This document shows, piece by piece, positions 16,764 to 26,666 of a DNA stretch of 64,000 bases. Position 1 is the first letter of the stretch. Each line of letters opens with the position of its first letter. This DNA comes from Billgrantia zhangzhouensis (GTDB lineage: Bacteria > Pseudomonadota > Gammaproteobacteria > Pseudomonadales > Halomonadaceae). Under the pieces are notes generated by a model, which saw nothing but the letters and a program-made list of their open reading frames with translations, ran no database searches and was not told where the DNA came from. A program made the translations under genes and the position numbers. The DNA lies in the NCBI RefSeq assembly GCF_021404465.1, contig NZ_JABFTT010000017.1, forward strand, positions 34,496-98,495, given 5' to 3'.

Positions 16764-16993
16764 GCGCCTCTCCTCATTACGCGTCACGCGCCTCTCTCTG
16801 TCGTCGTCAGTCGTTGTTGCTCGTCTGCCGTTTCGGCATCGGCTTGCTGCCGGCAGGAGTTCCCTGTCCGGCCGGCAGTCATGAGCAAAAAGTCTATCAG
16901 CTCGGAGGCGATACGTCCCGCCGCCGGTATTCGCCGGGCGGCAGCCACGCTATACTGGACGCCTTGTGACGCTTATCTGAAAGGAGCCCCCGA

Positions 16994-18214
<1,221 letters not shown>

Positions 18215-18237
18215 TTGCCTGTCGATCTGCTTTGAAT

Positions 18238-18258
18238 GCGCCGGCCAGTGGCCGGCGC
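18238..18258 (+). terminator. Hairpin terminator candidate after argG
   Basis: A perfect 9-bp stem GCGCCGGCC/GGCCGGCGC (18238-18246 with 18250-18258) with a three-base loop lies 23 bases after the argG stop. No strong T-tract follows (TCTCGTTT), so efficiency is uncertain. Confidence 0.55.
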
Positions 18259-18332
18259 TCTCGTTTGGTGGGTTCGCATTGAAAGAGCTCGTAGGGAAGA
18301 ATTCGTAGGGAAAAGCCATAGGGGAGAGAACA

Positions 18333-18632
18333 ATGCTGAAGAAACTGTTGAGCGGGTTGTTCGGAAGCGGCGAAGCCAAGCCGGAGAATGCCAAGGCCGC
18401 CGAGCCGGTCGAGTACAACGGCTATCAGATCGTCTCGGAGCCGGCTGAGCAGAGCGGGCAATTTCGCGTCAGCGGTTGGATTCGCAAGCCGGGCGAGAAT
18501 GGTGAGGTGCGAGAGCATCGCTTCGAGCGTTCCGACCTGGTTCCGGGGCGCGAAGCCTGCGACCAGTTGATGGTGAGTAAGGCACAGCGTTACATCGATC
18601 AGATCGGCGACGACATGTTCGAATCGCGCTGA
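18333..18632 (+). CDS. HlyU-family protein
   Basis: A 99-residue protein with an N-terminal amphipathic MLKKLLSGLFGSG segment, followed by a compact domain with EPVEYNGYQIVSEP, GQFRVSGWI, EHRFERSDL and a C-terminal QRYIDQIGDDMF. This pattern fits the HlyU family as I know it (small proteins named after Vibrio HlyU but distinct from winged-helix ArsR-type regulators). It stands alone between argG and the DUF294-type gene. DNA binding is not evident from the sequence, so a regulator function should not be assumed. Confidence 0.7.
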   Translation: MLKKLLSGLFGSGEAKPENAKAAEPVEYNGYQIVSEPAEQSGQFRVSGWIRKPGENGEVREHRFERSDLVPGREACDQLMVSKAQRYIDQIGDDMFESR

Positions 18633-18640
18633 AGCGGATT

Positions 18641-18685
18641 TGGCCGCGAGGCGACTTCATCCCTTGGCCCAAGTGCCTCGCGGGC
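18641..18685 (+). terminator. Hairpin terminator candidate after the HlyU-like gene
   Basis: Arms GGCCGCGAGGC (18641-18651) and GCCTCGCGGGCC (18674-18685) pair over 11 bp with one bulged G, and TTCTC follows. It starts eight bases after the stop codon. Confidence 0.5.
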
Positions 18686-18732
18686 CTTCTCTCGTTACAC
18701 TCGCTTGATGGGGTCGGGCAACGGGAGACGAC

Positions 18733-19860
18733 ATGCGTGTGCTGCATCGGGCTTCACCCTGGCGGGAGCTGTTCGTAGGCGATGGCGAGCCGGAGCCGGT
18801 GGCTCTGCTGGCCCCTCTGTGCGCCGCGCTGGACGAGTTGGGACCAAGCCCCGATCTGCCTACCGCCCATGCCTGGCAACTACGCCTGGTCGAAGCGCTG
18901 CAGCGGCTCGACCTGCCTGCCTGGCGCATCAGTCAGTTGATCAGCGATCACAACGACCTGCTCTATCGTCGTGCCATACAGCTCTCGCTGGACGAGATGC
19001 AGGGCCAAGGGTGGGGTAGTCCGCCGGTGACGTTCTGTGTGCTCACGCTGGGCTCTGCCGGCCGTCACGAGAGCCTGCTTGCCCCCGATCAGGACAACGC
19101 CATGATCGTGGCTGATTACCCAGACGCTCGTCACTCAGAGATCGACGGTTTCTTTCAGGCCCTGGGGGAGCGTTTCACTGCACGCCTCGACGAGGCTGGC
19201 ATCCCGCTGTGCAACGGCCATGTCATGGCGCGCTGGCCAATGTGGCGCAAGCGCCTCTCCGAGTGGTGTGACCAGCTCACGCTGTGGACCCAGGAGCGTC
19301 GCGTCAAGCGTGTCCAGCAGAGCAATATCCTGCTCGACTTTCATCCAGTATTCGGCGATGCCAATCTGGCCGGCGCGCTGGCGGAACATGTCGCCCAACT
19401 CATGCCTCGGGCCGGTCTGTTCCTCGATGAGATGGCGCAACTGCTCGATGAGCTACCCGTGGCGCTGGACCGTTTCGGCCGGCTGTCCGGAGACGGCGAG
19501 GGGGCGCCTCACGAGAACGCTCTCAATCTCAAGCGACAAGGACTACTGCCGTTGGTCAATGCGGTACGTCTGTTGTCGTTGCGTCATGGTGTCAGGGTGC
19601 CCGATACGCGCCGGAGATTATCGGCGCTGGTACTCAAGGAAGCGCTCACGGCGCGCCAGGCGAGGTCGGGTATCGCCGCGCTGGACCGTCTTCAGGAGCG
19701 GTTGCTGATGGAGCAGTTGATCAACCTGAAGGCGGGGGGAGCCGCCGATGGATGGATCGATGTCGTCAGGCTCGAGGATGACCACCGATTGTTGCTACGG
19801 TACGACATGCAGGCGATTCGAAGCCTGGTCAGGCTGGCACAGGGGAGTGCTGGCAGGTAA
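18733..19860 (+). CDS. DUF294-type putative nucleotidyltransferase
   Basis: A 375-residue protein with a GlnD-like nucleotidyltransferase core. The sugar/phosphate motif LGSAGRHESLLAPDQDNAMIV (about residues 110-130) contains the G-S and D-x-D metal ligands of the fold; the C-terminal ~130 residues look like the associated substrate-binding helical domain. Many family members carry N-terminal cyclic-nucleotide or CBS domains; here the first ~100 residues have neither pattern. In related bacteria this family often travels with a DEDDh exonuclease and an acetate/solute symporter. Both occur in this window, but 4 kb away and on the other strand. The substrate is unknown. Confidence 0.78.
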   Translation: MRVLHRASPWRELFVGDGEPEPVALLAPLCAALDELGPSPDLPTAHAWQLRLVEALQRLDLPAWRISQLISDHNDLLYRRAIQLSLDEMQGQGWGSPPVTFCVLTLGSAGRHESLLAPDQDNAMIVADYPDARHSEIDGFFQALGERFTARLDEAGIPLCNGHVMARWPMWRKRLSEWCDQLTLWTQERRVKRVQQSNILLDFHPVFGDANLAGALAEHVAQLMPRAGLFLDEMAQLLDELPVALDRFGRLSGDGEGAPHENALNLKRQGLLPLVNAVRLLSLRHGVRVPDTRRRLSALVLKEALTARQARSGIAALDRLQERLLMEQLINLKAGGAADGWIDVVRLEDDHRLLLRYDMQAIRSLVRLAQGSAGR

Positions 19861-19899
19861 TTCCAGTCTTGAGCGCTACGCATGTCCCTGCTGTCACTC

Positions 19900-21117
19900 C
19901 TATGACGTGGACGTGAGGGCGGTCAGGAGTTCATTGGCCTGATGGTGAGCCTGTTGATAAATATCGAACAGGCAGGAATTGCCATCGTATGGCGCCATCT
20001 GGCGCATGGCGAACTGCCGCTCCGTCCCTTCGATGCATTGCAGCACATTTCCGTAAACTCCTTCCCGGCGCAGTATGGCATCGCTGGTGGCCGGCTCGAG
20101 TTCCAGACAGCTGAGAAACTCTTCGCGTGGGATGCCCAAGAGCAGCTCGGCCGTCGATAGCAAACCGATGAAATAGGCATCCTGGCTATTCAATTGGTCC
20201 CGCTGGGCCAAGAGTTCGCAGGCCTTGGCGCGGGTCAGCGCCAACTCCGCGTATGCGGATGGTGCGTTGCCGAGCAACCCGAAGAGCGTCACCCAACTGG
20301 AAAGCTGCCGGAAGCCAAGGTGAGTCACTGCGTCCTGGATCGAGCCGATGGGCATGAGCGGATGATAGTAGGCGCTATTGACGATGCGGATCAGCTTGAT
20401 GGCCAACTCAGGATCAGCCTGAATCAATCGGATGACTTCGCCGATGTCCGGTTCGGATCGACAAAGCTCCTTGAGGAGGTGAGTTGCCTGTAGCGTCGCG
20501 GGAGGGATTTTTTTGCCATACACTGGCGCCGGCCGCGCGTAGAAGTACCCTTGGAAGAGTTCGAATCCAAGTTCGAGGTAGGCGTCGCGCTCTTCTCGGG
20601 TTTCGATCCGCTCGGCTATCCACGTTGCCTCAAGATGTGCGAAACGCTCGCGGTACGCCCGTGCTTCCGCCAGGGACGACACTTGAATGTCGATCTTGAT
20701 ATAGGAGGCGAAGGGAAGCAGGGGGTCCCACTCCGGGGCAAAGGCGAAATCGTCCAATGCAAAGCGAAAGCCCTGCTGGTGCAGGCGGCTGACGGCCTCG
20801 ACCAAGGCGGGTGTGGGCGTTATCCGCTCGACCAGCTCGATCACCACATGCGCCGGGGATACCGGCAGAAAATGGCGTGCCATTAACAGATCGGCGGATA
20901 CGTTGAGGAAGGCCGGCGCCCGGTAATGAAGGGTCTTTTGCGATATGGCCGTACACAACTGGTAAACCACTTCCGCTGTAGCGTGGTCTTCACCGACATC
21001 CAGGGCGCTCAGGCCCTGGTCGTTGCGATAGAGCAACTCGACTCCACGCACATTGTCCGCGCGATCGAAAATCGGCTGCGAAGCCAGTAAGAGATTATTA
21101 TCCGGTCCCTGTGTCAT
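19900..21117 (-). CDS. EAL-HDOD signalling protein (paralogue 1)
   Basis: A 405-residue cytoplasmic protein of the YuxH-like class. The N-terminal ~200 residues are a degenerate EAL domain: the signature EAL/EVL position reads ELL in GVELLYR, and several metal-ligand positions differ from active phosphodiesterases, while ALDDF (near residue 120) and KIDI remain. The C-terminal half is an HDOD domain (LATHLLKELCRSEPDIGEVIRLIQADPELAIKLIRIVNSAYY). The gene is a close paralogue of 22275-23507, sharing blocks such as LLASQPIFDR/LLAVQPIFDR and PAPVYGKK(I/V)PPATLQAT. It is likely a c-di-GMP-linked scaffold rather than an enzyme (inference). Confidence 0.88.
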   Translation of the reverse strand: MTQGPDNNLLLASQPIFDRADNVRGVELLYRNDQGLSALDVGEDHATAEVVYQLCTAISQKTLHYRAPAFLNVSADLLMARHFLPVSPAHVVIELVERITPTPALVEAVSRLHQQGFRFALDDFAFAPEWDPLLPFASYIKIDIQVSSLAEARAYRERFAHLEATWIAERIETREERDAYLELGFELFQGYFYARPAPVYGKKIPPATLQATHLLKELCRSEPDIGEVIRLIQADPELAIKLIRIVNSAYYHPLMPIGSIQDAVTHLGFRQLSSWVTLFGLLGNAPSAYAELALTRAKACELLAQRDQLNSQDAYFIGLLSTAELLLGIPREEFLSCLELEPATSDAILRREGVYGNVLQCIEGTERQFAMRQMAPYDGNSCLFDIYQQAHHQANELLTALTSTS

Positions 21118-21640
21118 GCCTTGACCCTCGGACTCTTATTTTTCCGTTATCGGCAGCGCTTTGAAAATACTTTAACTTGGATCAAGTAAGCTGGCTTGGA
21201 TTAAGTAAGCGGACGATCGGCTCATGAGTGCGCCGGGCGAATCCATGAGCAGGCGGGGTGCCTTTCAGCATCGGAGCATCGTCGTCCAGGGTCGGTCGCC
21301 CAAAGAGGCGAAGGTTGCCACTGCTGTTTTGCCAACATTGCGGGAGGTGCGGGCAATGTTATCCTGTCGGTCTATGCCATCTATCGACAGTCCTTGCCAT
21401 CGGAGCGGTAAGGTGCCGAGTTGCGACGCCACTTTATCGACAAGCAGCAGGGCTTGGGTGGCGGTACCGAACGCCATGGCTACGTCAACATACCCATCTC
21501 TGCCAGATAAATGGGTTAGTGTCACAGATGTTAGCCCATTAATGCCAATCTGTGCAAGCCTTTTTGCAACTGTGTTGGAAATAAGTGCGTATCTATCGAA
21601 GTGGCATCGCTTCTATATAATTATCAGCGGCTTACTGGAA
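21118..21640. other. 523-base lower-GC regulatory gap with repeats
   Basis: No convincing gene lies here. An open frame continues upstream of the repressor-like gene to 21224, but its translation does not look like protein. The stretch holds a 16-bp direct repeat with one mismatch (21176-21191 and 21195-21210, period 19), an inverted repeat CACAGAT/ATCTGTG (21523-21529 with 21548-21554), and an overlapping ATGGG/CCCAT pair (21511-21515 with 21535-21539). It is visibly richer in A and T than its surroundings. Promoters for the two flanking divergent genes should lie within it. Confidence 0.6.
21176..21210. repeat. Tandem 16-bp direct repeat, operator candidate
   Basis: CTTGGATCAAGTAAGC (21176-21191) and CTTGGATTAAGTAAGC (21195-21210) differ at one base and are spaced 19 bases start to start, near two helical turns. 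They lie 59-93 bases upstream of the EAL-HDOD start at 21117, suggesting a regulator-binding site. Confidence 0.6.
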
Positions 21641-22153
21641 ATGCGACACGTGAAAAAGAAAAGTGTTACGCACGACGCCCCTTCAGGTGCAGCAGAGCTA
21701 GGCAGCACACTAAGCGATAGGCTACGTGCTTGTGCGCGTATCGCAGGGAGTGGCAATGCCCTGGCAGATAAGTCCGGGGTGGCTAGACGGACGCTCGAGA
21801 ATTATTTCAGCGGGCGGAGTGAGCCCAAAGGGGCGGCGCTCGCCTCAATCGCCAAGGCCGTGGGAGTGAGTGGCCATTGGCTTCTTACCGGTGAAGGACA
21901 AATGCTGCTCGAGGAACTGGCCGACCCGCAGTATAGGGAGCCTGCCGTTGGTAGTGGCATTGCCCACGACTTCGACACTCTAGAGGAGGTCATCGCTAAG
22001 ACTTGTGCCTTGTTCAAGGCCAAGGATATCAAGCTACGGCCCGAGGCCGAGGCCAAGGTGATCCGGCTAATTTACGAGTACTATCTGCGTCATGGCGATG
22101 CTATGGATGAGGCTACCATGAATAATGTCATAGCACTGGCCGCCTTCCGCTGA
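21641..22153 (+). CDS. Phage CI-like helix-turn-helix regulator
   Basis: A 170-residue protein from the ATG at 21641 (a GTG at 21650, with GGAA nine bases upstream, is an alternative start). Residues about 25-85 form an XRE/CI-type helix-turn-helix (RLRACARIAGSGNALADKSGVARRTLENYFSGRSEPKGAAL), followed by ASIAKAVGVSGHWLLTGEG, typical of phage-repressor N-terminal domains. The C-terminal half is helical and has no LexA/CI peptidase motif. No other phage gene is nearby, so it is a lone or domesticated repressor. The surrounding DNA is lower in GC than the rest of the window, consistent with transfer. It sits between two EAL-HDOD paralogues and divergent from the first. Confidence 0.75.
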   Translation: MRHVKKKSVTHDAPSGAAELGSTLSDRLRACARIAGSGNALADKSGVARRTLENYFSGRSEPKGAALASIAKAVGVSGHWLLTGEGQMLLEELADPQYREPAVGSGIAHDFDTLEEVIAKTCALFKAKDIKLRPEAEAKVIRLIYEYYLRHGDAMDEATMNNVIALAAFR

Positions 22154-22274
22154 CAGGGGAAAAAGGTAGGCACCGCTTGGTCAATACCATTTGGGGTGCA
22201 GTATTGCGGTGATTGGTAACAATTAAATGGACGTTGTCCATCCTGCGGCTCGGGGGGCGACTTTCGTGGTTTAC

Positions 22275-23507
22275 TTACTCGGTAACGGTTTCCTGCGTGA
22301 GCGTGGCCAGCAGTTCGAGTGCGGCATGCTGCGCTTGGTAATACAGTTCTGACAGCTTCTCTTCCTCGGTGTTGCGGACCGGCTGCCGCTGGGCATGGCG
22401 ACGCTCGGCTTCCTCTATGCGGTTCAGAAGGCTTCCATAGCTCCCTTGGTGCAGCAATACTGCCTTGCGGATCGTGGTATCGATCTGCAGGTCGGCGAAG
22501 AACTCATCGCTGGGGATGCCGGTCAGCAGGTCGACCGTAGAGAGCAGACCAATGAAATAGGCGGTTTGGCCGTCCAATTGCTCCTGATATGCGAGATGCT
22601 CGCAGGCCTTGGCGCGTGTCAGTGCCAGCGAGGCGTATGGGGAATAGGTATGGTCGAGCAGGCCAAATAGCGTCACCCAACTGAAGAGTTGACGGAAGCC
22701 CAGACGGATGACGATGCCCTGGATCGAGACGATGGCGCGATAGCAGGGATAAAAGGCGCTATGGGCGATGCGTGTCAGCTTGATGGTAAGTTGTGGGTCG
22801 GATCCGATAAGGGAGGAGATCTCAGCAATATCGGGCTCGGGTCGGGTGAGTTGATTGAGTATTTGCGTGGCTTGGAGTGTCGCCGGTGGGACCTTCTTGC
22901 CATAGACCGGGGCGGGGTGAGCGTAGAAGTAGCCCTGAAAGAGGTCGAACCCCAGCGCCAGACAGGCGTCATGCTCGTTACGCGTCTCCACACGCTCGGC
23001 GATCCACTGCACGTCCAGATGGGCGAGGCGAGTGCGGTGCTGCTTGACTGTCGCGAGGGACAATGAGGTGATGTCAACCTTGATGTATGAGGCCAGTGAG
23101 AGTAGCGGATCCCAGTCGGGTGTAAAGGCAAAGTCGTCCAGGGCGAAGCGAAATCCCTGATCATGCAGGCGGCGCACGGCGTCGACCACTCTCGGGGTGG
23201 GGGTGATGCGCTCGACAAGCTCGATGACGACCCGGTCGGGTGGCAACGGAAGAAAGGGCTGGGCGAGCAGGAACTCGGTGGAGACATTGATAAACGCCGG
23301 TACTCGAAGCAGTTCGGTCCTGTCGATGATGGCAGTGTTGAGATGGTAGATCAGCTCCGAGGTGGCGACATCCTCACCGACATCGAGTGCGCTTTCGCCA
23401 GCGTCATTGCGGTAGAGCAACTCGACCCCATGAGTGGTTTCCTGACGGTCGAAGATCGGCTGTACTGCCAGTAAGAGGTTGCCTACCCCCTTTGATGCTG
23501 GTGTCAT
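22275..23507 (-). CDS. EAL-HDOD signalling protein (paralogue 2)
   Basis: A 410-residue paralogue of the protein at 19900-21117, with the same architecture: degenerate EAL domain (HGVELLYRND, ALDDFAF, KVDI) in residues 1-200 and an HDOD domain from about 205 on (ILNQLTRPEPDIAEISSLIGSDPQLTIKLTRIAHSAFY). The two share most of their length in frame, so they came from a gene duplication. The signature EAL motif is again ELL, so phosphodiesterase activity is unlikely. An 8-bp inverted repeat lies 55-79 bases upstream of its start. Confidence 0.88.
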   Translation of the reverse strand: MTPASKGVGNLLLAVQPIFDRQETTHGVELLYRNDAGESALDVGEDVATSELIYHLNTAIIDRTELLRVPAFINVSTEFLLAQPFLPLPPDRVVIELVERITPTPRVVDAVRRLHDQGFRFALDDFAFTPDWDPLLSLASYIKVDITSLSLATVKQHRTRLAHLDVQWIAERVETRNEHDACLALGFDLFQGYFYAHPAPVYGKKVPPATLQATQILNQLTRPEPDIAEISSLIGSDPQLTIKLTRIAHSAFYPCYRAIVSIQGIVIRLGFRQLFSWVTLFGLLDHTYSPYASLALTRAKACEHLAYQEQLDGQTAYFIGLLSTVDLLTGIPSDEFFADLQIDTTIRKAVLLHQGSYGSLLNRIEEAERRHAQRQPVRNTEEEKLSELYYQAQHAALELLATLTQETVTE

Positions 23508-23561
23508 GCTGGCTGCCCCTTATGCTCCCCTGCTACTCCTTTCGCCGGCTTGCCGTCCAGG

Positions 23562-23586
23562 TGCATGGATCGGGCAGCTCCATGCA
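23562..23586. promoter_or_regulatory. Inverted repeat upstream of EAL-HDOD paralogue 2
   Basis: TGCATGGA (23562-23569) and TCCATGCA (23579-23586) form a perfect 8-bp inverted repeat with a nine-base spacer, 55-79 bases before the start at 23507 on the - strand. This fits a dimeric regulator site, though it may be coincidental. Confidence 0.4.
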
Positions 23587-23725
23587 TGACAACCTAGCTT
23601 GTTTCTTCCATTCTTGGCAATATCTTTCTTTTCTTAAGTTTGGCAAAAAGTGCGTAATTCACTCTGCTTCTTCGCTCGTCGGCGAGAAGAGGCTGGGCTG
23701 CGTCATGCCCTGGGCGTGTGACCGT

Positions 23726-26461
23726 TTATGCTGTCGGTGCCTCAGGCAGCTCCATTATTAGGCAGGCACCGTTCAGCGTCGGGGCATCATCGACCCAGAG
23801 CCGGCCGCCCAGATGAGTGACGATCCCACGGCTGATTGGCAGACCCAGGCCGCTGCCGCGGGGGCGGCCGCGGGCCTTGCCGCTGGCGCCGCCGTAGCGC
23901 TTGATCTGATGGAATTTCTCGAACACTCTCTCGCGCTCCTCCTGAACGATGCCTGGGCCGTTGTCTTCCACGCTCAAGCGGAAGTTCTGCTGATGGCGGG
24001 ACAGGTGGAGCCTTACCCGCGGATTCTCGTCGGCGGCGAACTTGCCGGCATTGTCGAGCAGATTGATGATCACCTGCTCCAGGCGGTCGGAATCGCCGAT
24101 CACCGGAGCTTGGTCGAGTTCCAGGTCGACCTTCAGTTCTACGCCGCGATCCTCCTGCAGCCGATGCACCGCGTCCACGCTGTGGCGTACCAGTGCCACC
24201 AGGTCGAGCCGCTGCGGTGTCAGGGTCAGACGGCCGCTCTCCAGGCGTGCCAAGTCGAGGATTTCCTCTATCAGACGCGAGAGCCGTTGGCTCTCCAGTA
24301 CCACCACCTCGAGGAAGTGGATGCGTTTCTCTTCCGGCAGGTCCTTGCCGTCGCGCAGGATCTCGGCGAAGGCGCGAATCGAGGTGAGCGGTGTGCGCAG
24401 CTCGTGGCTGACCATGGCGACGAATTCGTCCTTGAGCCGGTCGAGTTCGCGCAGCCGCTCGTTGGCGGCACGCAGTTCCTCGCCGATCTTGGCCAGCTCG
24501 TTGGATTTCTGCTCGAGGCGCCGGTTGTATTCCAGCGTCTGCGAGGTGGTATCGAGGATGCTGAGAATCGATTCCAGGTCAAGTGCCTCGCCACGTACGA
24601 CGGAATTGATCAGCACCCGCGCCGACGCGCTGCCCAGCGCACCCGACAAGGCTTGTTCAGCACGTGCGATCAGGGTTGGTGGTGCGGGCGCATCGTCAGC
24701 CTGGGTGCCCTGTGGGTCGGCCAGGATGCGAGCCGTGGCGCTGGCGCCCAGGTAGCGGTTCAGCAGGCTCTTGAGTTCGCCGCGGGTGGTTTGGCCACGC
24801 CAAAGCGAAGTGTGCTGCAGTCCGGGATTCATGGCTTCGGTGAACAGTGCCGCCTGGGTCTGCTCCACCGGGCTCTGGCGGGTGAACAGTGAAATGCCGA
24901 CCAGCAGGCCAATGTTTACCAGCAGGCTCCATAGCAGGGCATGGCTATAGATATCGAAGCCCTCGAGGCCGAACAGGGCATAGGGGCGCAGCCACTCCAG
25001 GCCAAAGGGACCCTGCACCAGGAAGGTGGCATCGAGCCAGCCCGACTGAGCGAAGCCTGGCAGCAGCAGGGTATAGATCCAGGTAATGAAGCCTGCCAGC
25101 AGCCCCAGGCTGGCACCGGATCGGGTTGCGCCGCGCCAGTACATGCCGATCAGCATGGCCGGGGCAAACTGGGCCGTGCCGACGAACGACACCAGCCCGA
25201 TGGTCACCAGGCTGTAGGAGTCGCCGATCAAGGCATGGTAGAGATAGCCCAGCAGCAAGATCAGCACGATTGCCACACGGCGGATGCCCAGCAGCCAGCC
25301 GGCCAGCTCGCCCTGGGAGCTTAGGTGGAGCCGTTTGGAGCGCAGCAATAGCGGCATGATCAGCTGGTTACTTACCATGGTGGAGAGCGCGATGGTTTCG
25401 ACTATCACCATGCCGGTGGCCGCCGAGAGCCCGCCGATGAACACCAACAGCGGAATGCCCTCGATACCGGCCGATAGCGGCAGGGTCAGGACGAAACTGT
25501 CGGGGTCGCTGTTGCCCGCCGGTAGCAGCAGGCCGGCCATGGCGATGGGAATCACGAACAGGTTGATCGCTACAAGGTAAAGGGGAAACAGCCAACTGGC
25601 ACGCGCCAGGTGGCGCTCGTCGACGTTCTCCACCACCAGCACCTGGAACTGGCGCGGCAGTGTCAGGAAGGCGAGAAAGGCGAGCACCAGGGTGCCGGCC
25701 CAGCCGATGGCGCCGCCGGGTACCGCCTCGAGCCCTAGCGCTCCGCTGATATGAGGGCTGTCGGCAACCTGACGGAACAGGTCGAAGGGGCCGTTGAAGA
25801 GCACGAATACGACGAATATGCCGACGGTGAGGAAGGCCACCAGCTTGACCAGAGATTCGAAGGCAATGGCCGCCACCATGCCTTCGTGGCGCTCGCTGGC
25901 GTCCAGGTGCCGGGTGCCGAACAGGATGATGAAGACCGCCAGCACCAGTGCGACCCAGAATGACTTGTCGACCCAGAAGCTCTCCTCGACCAGGCGAAAC
26001 TCGGCGGCCTCCGGGTAGTTGACCAGCACCGCATGGCTCAGGGTAATCGCCTTGAGCTGCAAGGCGATATAGGGCGTGACACCGATCAGGGCGATGAGCG
26101 CCACCAGCGCACCGAGACTGGAACTCTTGCCGTAGCGGGCGCTGATGAAGTCGGCAATGGAGGTAATGCGCTGGGTACTGGCGATACGCACCATCTTGCG
26201 AATCAGCAGCGGCGCCATCAGCATCGCCAGCGTCGGACCCAGGTAGATCAGCAGGAAACTGGGGCCGAACTCCGCCGCACGACCCACGCTGCCGTAGAAG
26301 GTCCAGGCGGTACAGTAGACCGCAATGGAGAGGGCATAAACGGTGGGCGAACCAATTACCGAGCGGCCCTGTTCGGCGCGTCGGTCACCCCAGGCGGCTA
26401 TCACGAACAGCAGCGCCAGGTAGCCGAAGGCGACCGTCAGTACGACCGGGTCGGTCCTCAT
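23726..26461 (-). CDS. Sodium/solute symporter-histidine kinase fusion, CbrA-like
   Basis: A 911-residue membrane sensor kinase. Residues 1-480 form a sodium:solute symporter (SSSF) domain of about 13 TM helices. A linker follows, then a coiled coil (LEQKSNELAKIGEELRAANERLRELDRL), the HisKA domain with phospho-acceptor histidine in SHELRTPLTS (about residue 685), and an HATPase_c domain with the N box (INLLDNAGKF, about 800), G1 (EDNGPGI) and G2 (GSGLGLPISRG, about 870). This resembles CbrA of pseudomonads, which controls carbon/nitrogen use, but I see no obvious PAS domain. It is the last gene of an operon with a receiver protein (28726-29097), its probable partner, and starts four bases after the small membrane protein gene ends. 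Confidence 0.92.
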   Translation of the reverse strand: MRTDPVVLTVAFGYLALLFVIAAWGDRRAEQGRSVIGSPTVYALSIAVYCTAWTFYGSVGRAAEFGPSFLLIYLGPTLAMLMAPLLIRKMVRIASTQRITSIADFISARYGKSSSLGALVALIALIGVTPYIALQLKAITLSHAVLVNYPEAAEFRLVEESFWVDKSFWVALVLAVFIILFGTRHLDASERHEGMVAAIAFESLVKLVAFLTVGIFVVFVLFNGPFDLFRQVADSPHISGALGLEAVPGGAIGWAGTLVLAFLAFLTLPRQFQVLVVENVDERHLARASWLFPLYLVAINLFVIPIAMAGLLLPAGNSDPDSFVLTLPLSAGIEGIPLLVFIGGLSAATGMVIVETIALSTMVSNQLIMPLLLRSKRLHLSSQGELAGWLLGIRRVAIVLILLLGYLYHALIGDSYSLVTIGLVSFVGTAQFAPAMLIGMYWRGATRSGASLGLLAGFITWIYTLLLPGFAQSGWLDATFLVQGPFGLEWLRPYALFGLEGFDIYSHALLWSLLVNIGLLVGISLFTRQSPVEQTQAALFTEAMNPGLQHTSLWRGQTTRGELKSLLNRYLGASATARILADPQGTQADDAPAPPTLIARAEQALSGALGSASARVLINSVVRGEALDLESILSILDTTSQTLEYNRRLEQKSNELAKIGEELRAANERLRELDRLKDEFVAMVSHELRTPLTSIRAFAEILRDGKDLPEEKRIHFLEVVVLESQRLSRLIEEILDLARLESGRLTLTPQRLDLVALVRHSVDAVHRLQEDRGVELKVDLELDQAPVIGDSDRLEQVIINLLDNAGKFAADENPRVRLHLSRHQQNFRLSVEDNGPGIVQEERERVFEKFHQIKRYGGASGKARGRPRGSGLGLPISRGIVTHLGGRLWVDDAPTLNGACLIMELPEAPTA

Positions 26462-26465
26462 CGCG

Positions 26466-26666
26466 TCAGCTATCCTCCCGACGATGCTCCATCAGCCAGG
26501 CGGCCAGGCCAATGACCAGTAGCCAGGCCACGAACAGATAGAGCGGCAGCCATGACAGCCCGGCGGTGGAAGGCCGGTCGAAGATCAGTACCAGGGGCGG
26601 TGAGAAGAGCAGCGTGGCCAGGCCGATCAATGCGACCAGCCGTGCCTGGGGGCCGGAGGCGCTCAT
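26466..26666 (-). CDS. Small two-TM membrane protein of the symporter operon
   Basis: A 66-residue protein with two hydrophobic helices (about 10-27 and 38-60) and a charged C-terminal tail HRREDS. The ATG overlaps the exonuclease stop (ATGA), and the symporter-kinase gene begins four bases after its end. Small membrane proteins often accompany SSSF symporters, so an accessory or stabilising subunit is likely. I recognise no specific family. A longer in-frame reading upstream lies within the exonuclease gene and was not used. Confidence 0.75.
   Translation of the reverse strand: MSASGPQARLVALIGLATLLFSPPLVLIFDRPSTAGLSWLPLYLFVAWLLVIGLAAWLMEHRREDS

Noticed and set aside
19900..21117. An active c-di-GMP phosphodiesterase
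   Set aside because: The EAL signature reads ELL and metal-ligand positions differ, so catalysis is unlikely although the fold is kept.
21224..21640. An N-terminal extension of the phage-type repressor of 139 residues
   Set aside because: The extension has mixed, non-conserved composition; the helix-turn-helix protein normally begins near the ATG at 21641.
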